This document shows, piece after piece, positions 61,401-64,000 of a stretch of 64,000 nt of DNA. Made by a program: the position numbers and the translations under genes. The number at the start of each line of letters is the position of its first letter. Position 1 is the stretch's first letter. The notes beneath the pieces were generated by a model. That model had not been told where the DNA came from and did not search any database. It was given only the letters and a program-made list of their open reading frames with translations. Origin of the DNA: Streptomyces sp. ISL-43 (GTDB lineage: Bacteria; Actinomycetota; Actinomycetes; Streptomycetales; Streptomycetaceae); the NCBI RefSeq assembly GCF_018614195.1, contig NZ_JAGGOT010000070.1, forward strand, positions 861 to 64,860. Reading direction: 5' to 3'.

Positions 61401-64000
61401 ATCCGCCCGGGGTGGCGGGGAGGTTGGTCGACTGGACCTTGCCCGTCGGGGTGTAGGTCGTGCTGTAGGCGTAGGTGCCCGCCAGGCCCTTGGTGGCGGG
61501 CACGTCCGGGATCGTGATCTTCGACCCCGTCGGCCGGTACTCCGAGTCGTAGCCGGTGACCTCGCTCTTGTACGCGGCCCCGCCCGAGTACCGGGTGGCG
61601 GCGACGGCCAGGCCCTTGGCACCGGGCAGGGTGTCATAGGTCCAGGAGGCGAGGAGCGTGCCGTCCGCGGTGTCCGAGCGCACCTCGGTCGTGCGACCGA
61701 GGGCGTCGTACACGGAGAACTGGGAAACGCCGGCCGAGTTCGTCGTGGAGGCCTGCTGGTCGAGGTTGTTGTAGGTGGAGCTCGACTTGCCCATGTCGGG
61801 GTCGTCGGAGGACGTCATCCGGCCGCGACTGTCGTAGGTGTACTTCCAGCTGTTCGACACCGGGTCGGTGACCTTGGTCAGCTTGCCCCGGACGTCGTAT
61901 TCGTACTTCGTGTCCCTCCAGGTCAGCGGGCTGGTGGTGGTCACGGCGTGCTGGACCAACGTCGTCCGGCCCAGGTCGTCCGTCGTGGTCTTGACGGCGC
62001 GGCTGCCCTGGAGCGGGCTCGGCACGGTGCCGGCCGACATGCCCGTACGGGTGAGGGTCCAGTCGCCGCCGTACTCGACCGTGGTGGAGTTCGGCGTCTC
62101 CGCCGCGTCGCTGTAGACGGTGGTGGAGCGGACGATGCGCCCCAGGCCGTCGTACGCGGTCTTGGTGGCGTGGGGGACGTGGAAGTCGGTCTCGGGAACG
62201 AAGATCTTCTTCTCGGGTTCGCCCTCCGCCCGGTAGTTGTCGTTGGTGCGGCTGACGGTGCCGTTGGAGCTGTAGAGCGTGTCCGTGATCAGACGGCCAC
62301 CGCCCAGGCCTTCCTTCTGGGTCTGGCGCGGCCGGAGCAATCCGTCGAAGATCGCGACAGAAGCCTCGTAGGTGCCGTTGTCCCGCAGCGTGCTGCTCGT
62401 GACGACGGGAGGCTCGTGCTCGGAGATCTGGTAGTCGAACTTGTACGCGGGCTTGTTGACGGACGGCGTCTGCGACGGGGTCCAGACCGAGGTGACGCGG
62501 CCGAGGTTGTCGTAAGCCGAGTTCACCTTCCGGCTGTTGGCATCGGTGATCTGCAGGACACTGCCGCGTCCCGGATCGACCTTGGTGGTCGCACTGTGAT
62601 TGAGCGGGTTGGTCGCCGTGGTGCTGAAGGCGGTGCCGACGGCCGGACTGAAGGAGGTCTTCGTGAAGTTGCCGGCGGCGTCGTAGACCTTGACCGCGCG
62701 GCCCAGCGCGTCGTACTCGGTGCGGCTGGACGTGATCCAGCCGGTGCCGGCTGCGTCGTTGGTGTCGACCTGGACCGGCAGACCCTTCACCGGGGCGGTG
62801 CCGAACGCGTCGAGTGCGTCGTACGAGGTACGTGTGTCGGAAAGGACGACGCCCGTCGCGGTCTTCGTGCAGTCGCCGGCGGTGGTGCGCACCTGCTGGG
62901 CCAACCCGATGAGGTTGCCGGCCGGGTTGTGGACGTAGGTCGTGGCGGTGCAGCTCGTCTCGGACGTGGTCCAGCCCGTGCCGTTCGACGTCATCGCGTC
63001 GATCTGGGTCTTCGCCAGCAGGCCGTAGCCCTCGTCGTACGTGTTCTGGGAACGGACGAGACGGGTCCGGCCTTCGCTGATGGACTCCAGGGAGTCGGTG
63101 CGCAGGGTGCCGGAGCGGAACGCCTCCAGTGGAGTGGTGCCGTCCCTGGAGCGCGTGGCCGTCTTCTGGCTCCACGGCCAGGTCAACTGCCGGGAAGCGA
63201 CGGTGCCGCCCGCCTTGGTGTACGTGATGGTTTCGGCGGCGAGGCCCTGCAACTGGGGCAGGTCTTCCCCGAGATCCTCTGTGCCGGTGGAGTCCTTGAA
63301 GGTGACCTTCGGCCGGCCGGCGTCGCCGGACATGCCGCGGAAGTAACGGGTGCGGGTCTGGGACTGCTCAGTGGCGTCATGCGCACCGCTGTTCGCGGTG
63401 TTCGGTGTACCCGACGAAGCCTTGCGGTCCTGTGCACAGGAGCGGTAGCGGCGCTCGATGAAGCCCGGCTCGTAGCCCCAGCCGTCACCGATCCACGACG
63501 CCTGACCGTTGGCCGCCGAGGTCCTGCCGTCCACGGCCTGCGAGGAGTACGAGAAAGCGATGCTCGGGGACGGGCCGGCCGGTGTGGGCGGAACGCTCAG
63601 AGGATAGGTCCAGGAGAACCCGCCACCGCTGCCACCGGCCGTCCAGCTGCCGGAAGAGGAGAGCGAGGTCGCGGTGTAGGTGCCGCCCGCGCCCGAACCG
63701 CCGTCGGTGGCGGCCAGAACCATCGGGCCGCCACCGCCACCGCTGAGCGCCATCGTGCGCAGGCCCTGGCCCGGCGATGTGGCCGGGTCCACGGTCGCGC
63801 GGACCGTACCGGTGGCCGGGTCGTTGGTGCTCGGGACGTCCTTGGAGACGGAGCACTCGGGGAGGTCCGGAGTCGTCAGGAAGCACTCCGGGAGCTGCTT
63901 GAGCTCCAGGCGGGTCGACCACTCGGTCCCGTAGAGGTCCTTGAACTGCTTGTAGTCCAGCTGGACGTCGACGGGAGTCGCGCCGTCGACCGGCGGCGTG
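58414..64000 (-). CDS. RHS-repeat polymorphic toxin with ricin-B, Hint and barnase-like C-terminal domains (5' end outside window)
   Basis: At least 1862 codons, open to the window edge, so the signal peptide and true start are missing. From the visible N-terminus: an SpvB/TcdB-like segment (FSWTYPLSVPPTPAGPSPSI), many YD/RHS repeats, a ricin-type lectin with QxW motifs (about 60275-60612, KCLDVAEGSAADGTAVQLWP), the RHS core end (SRGFLGSGVEDTNTGLTHIG, AREYDASTGRFISVDP), an intein-like Hint domain (about 58745-59175, NSFPAGTLVQLADGSVKAIE to PVLVHN), then a toxin of about 110 residues (58414-58744). The toxin shows WAGAKEYRVPG, KQRILVIDYGNG and GWTTTHYEKIQQF, placing Glu, Arg and His as in barnase. 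A barstar-domain gene follows. Contact-dependent RNase delivery is inferred. Confidence 0.88.
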   Translation of the reverse strand, partial: TPPVDGATPVDVQLDYKQFKDLYGTEWSTRLELKQLPECFLTTPDLPECSVSKDVPSTNDPATGTVRATVDPATSPGQGLRTMALSGGGGGPMVLAATDGGSGAGGTYTATSLSSSGSWTAGGSGGGFSWTYPLSVPPTPAGPSPSIAFSYSSQAVDGRTSAANGQASWIGDGWGYEPGFIERRYRSCAQDRKASSGTPNTANSGAHDATEQSQTRTRYFRGMSGDAGRPKVTFKDSTGTEDLGEDLPQLQGLAAETITYTKAGGTVASRQLTWPWSQKTATRSRDGTTPLEAFRSGTLRTDSLESISEGRTRLVRSQNTYDEGYGLLAKTQIDAMTSNGTGWTTSETSCTATTYVHNPAGNLIGLAQQVRTTAGDCTKTATGVVLSDTRTSYDALDAFGTAPVKGLPVQVDTNDAAGTGWITSSRTEYDALGRAVKVYDAAGNFTKTSFSPAVGTAFSTTATNPLNHSATTKVDPGRGSVLQITDANSRKVNSAYDNLGRVTSVWTPSQTPSVNKPAYKFDYQISEHEPPVVTSSTLRDNGTYEASVAIFDGLLRPRQTQKEGLGGGRLITDTLYSSNGTVSRTNDNYRAEGEPEKKIFVPETDFHVPHATKTAYDGLGRIVRSTTVYSDAAETPNSTTVEYGGDWTLTRTGMSAGTVPSPLQGSRAVKTTTDDLGRTTLVQHAVTTTSPLTWRDTKYEYDVRGKLTKVTDPVSNSWKYTYDSRGRMTSSDDPDMGKSSSTYNNLDQQASTTNSAGVSQFSVYDALGRTTEVRSDTADGTLLASWTYDTLPGAKGLAVAATRYSGGAAYKSEVTGYDSEYRPTGSKITIPDVPATKGLAGTYAYSTTYTPTGKVQSTNLPATPGGLAAEKLITRYDADGMPQTMSGKAWYTAETVHSPFGEVLRTASGSAPNRVWATNRYNPSTGRVTESTSDRETADYNRLSQVSYKYDPVGNVNSITDTQPGGRVDRQCFAYDALGQLTEAWTGKTEACAGPGGPTLADVTPGPDGDGYWQKYQFDSIGNRTKLIDKDLTSEALDDTTTYTYGVNIAGNGTQPPVTIQPHALVKTEKATVKPGSTVNSLSTYTYDAAGNTKSRTIGGDTQNLTWDRQNKLTSASSPGVGAVAVTGLAGKCLDVAEGSAADGTAVQLWPCNETRAQQWRLTGDTVRALDKCLTADGLYARLSTCDGSAKQKFTYRTGDKTLYNAAAGGCVTVPNDNSADGTDLHIFTCAANAAAQQWTFADNTTYLYDAAGNRLIEETGSSRTLSLGEAEITVDKAGQAVSAARYYTSPGGPTTVRTTEGKATGHKLNVLLTDHHNTATVTVEQSAGQKVTRRKSDPYGNQRGATASNWPGSRGFLGSGVEDTNTGLTHIGAREYDASTGRFISVDPVIDITDPLQMNGYTYSNADPVNRSDPSGLCQGRDPHGSGCSAAIPGKVYVTPDNPATTRPPKGDSGGTSTVVVQKSGKSVVVNSVYIPTHKELVAQYKWASSKHTYAQDLQTWTRSQCQPTSMSEDRASFCDVAGSMGWMGTTADVDMLEVVGLRDPYDCVIGGEGGACKDAATGLAIDAAIAAATWGVGKAGKVVFKMIKAGLKKGDSIPIECLTDMAANSFPAGTLVQLADGSVKAIEDLENGDEVLATDPETGETTAQPVVAGIATETDKNYVELTLAANGATASVVTTGHHPVWSESEQAWIDAAQLRPGMTLRTDEGDSVALAASRAFEARQRTYNLTVAEVHTYYVLAGDIPVLVHNANTPKTCPKNGLNLSSKLPDKMPDNIAAAYDAVKRGELPSHDTYSGREHQSWAGAKEYRVPGDPGDKQRILVIDYGNGVKKMGWTTTHYEKIQQFGAPHFPDSGWVAPK

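Overview
The window is about 64 kb of very GC-rich actinobacterial chromosome, almost certainly Streptomyces or a close relative. The signs are the strongly biased third codon positions, frequent GTG and TTG starts, leaderless-looking promoters, 4-nt stop/start overlaps (ATGA, GTGA), F420-dependent enzyme families, tandem SpoIIE-type phosphatases and an AfsR-like STAND regulator. I see no rRNA, tRNA, CRISPR array or insertion sequence. No gap between genes exceeds 300 bases.

Layout. 1-8.1 kb: the tail of an AraC-type regulator, two PAS/GAF/PP2C (SpoIIE-type) phosphatases flanking a GNAT acetyltransferase, and RecQ. 8.2-11.2 kb: a class I aminotransferase and a DMT exporter, translationally coupled and divergent from an Lrp/AsnC regulator, with an inverted repeat between them. 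11.2-17.9 kb: an SDR/alpha-beta-hydrolase fusion and an LmrA/YxaF-type TetR repressor that share an 18-bp operator, then a macro-domain protein, a phytoene-desaturase-like flavoprotein, an inositol-monophosphatase-like enzyme and a secreted esterase. 17.9-21.9 kb: a tiny secreted peptide with an internal repeat, a STAND (HTH-NB-ARC-TPR) regulator broken by a 31-bp insertion, an AhpD-like protein and a DUF1801 protein. 21.9-26.5 kb: a reductive-pyrimidine-type operon (ureidopropionase-like amidase, class III aminotransferase, dihydropyrimidinase, F420-type LLM oxidoreductase). 26.6-34.2 kb: a repeat-bearing hypothetical protein, a PPOX protein, a truncated alginate-lyase-like remnant, an XRE regulator divergent from a second-type methionine aminopeptidase, gamma-glutamyltranspeptidase, a membrane-anchored hypothetical protein and a P450.

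34.2-41.3 kb is a cell-envelope module: response regulator, sensor kinase, GerMN lipoprotein, MurJ-type flippase, FemABX-like transferase and a lipoprotein L,D-transpeptidase. 41.4-48.4 kb: a secreted CocE/X-Pro-peptidase-like hydrolase, a complete glutamate-type ABC importer (gluABCD order), a small DUF protein, exonuclease III and an MBL-fold hydrolase. 48.4-54.4 kb: a sugar module (ROK kinase, single-NBD ATPase, permease and periplasmic-type binding lipoprotein, with a divergent Gfo/Idh/MocA dehydrogenase). 54.4-57.3 kb: a second P450, a DMT transporter and a DHFR-like reductase.

57.5 kb to the window end is the most striking part: a polymorphic toxin locus. A giant RHS protein, which runs off the window, carries a ricin-type lectin insert, an intein-like Hint domain and a short C-terminal toxin whose spaced Glu/Arg/His resemble barnase. 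Directly downstream is a two-domain protein ending in a barstar fold. The toxin identity and its inhibitor are mutually supporting calls. A 16-bp hairpin separates the two genes.
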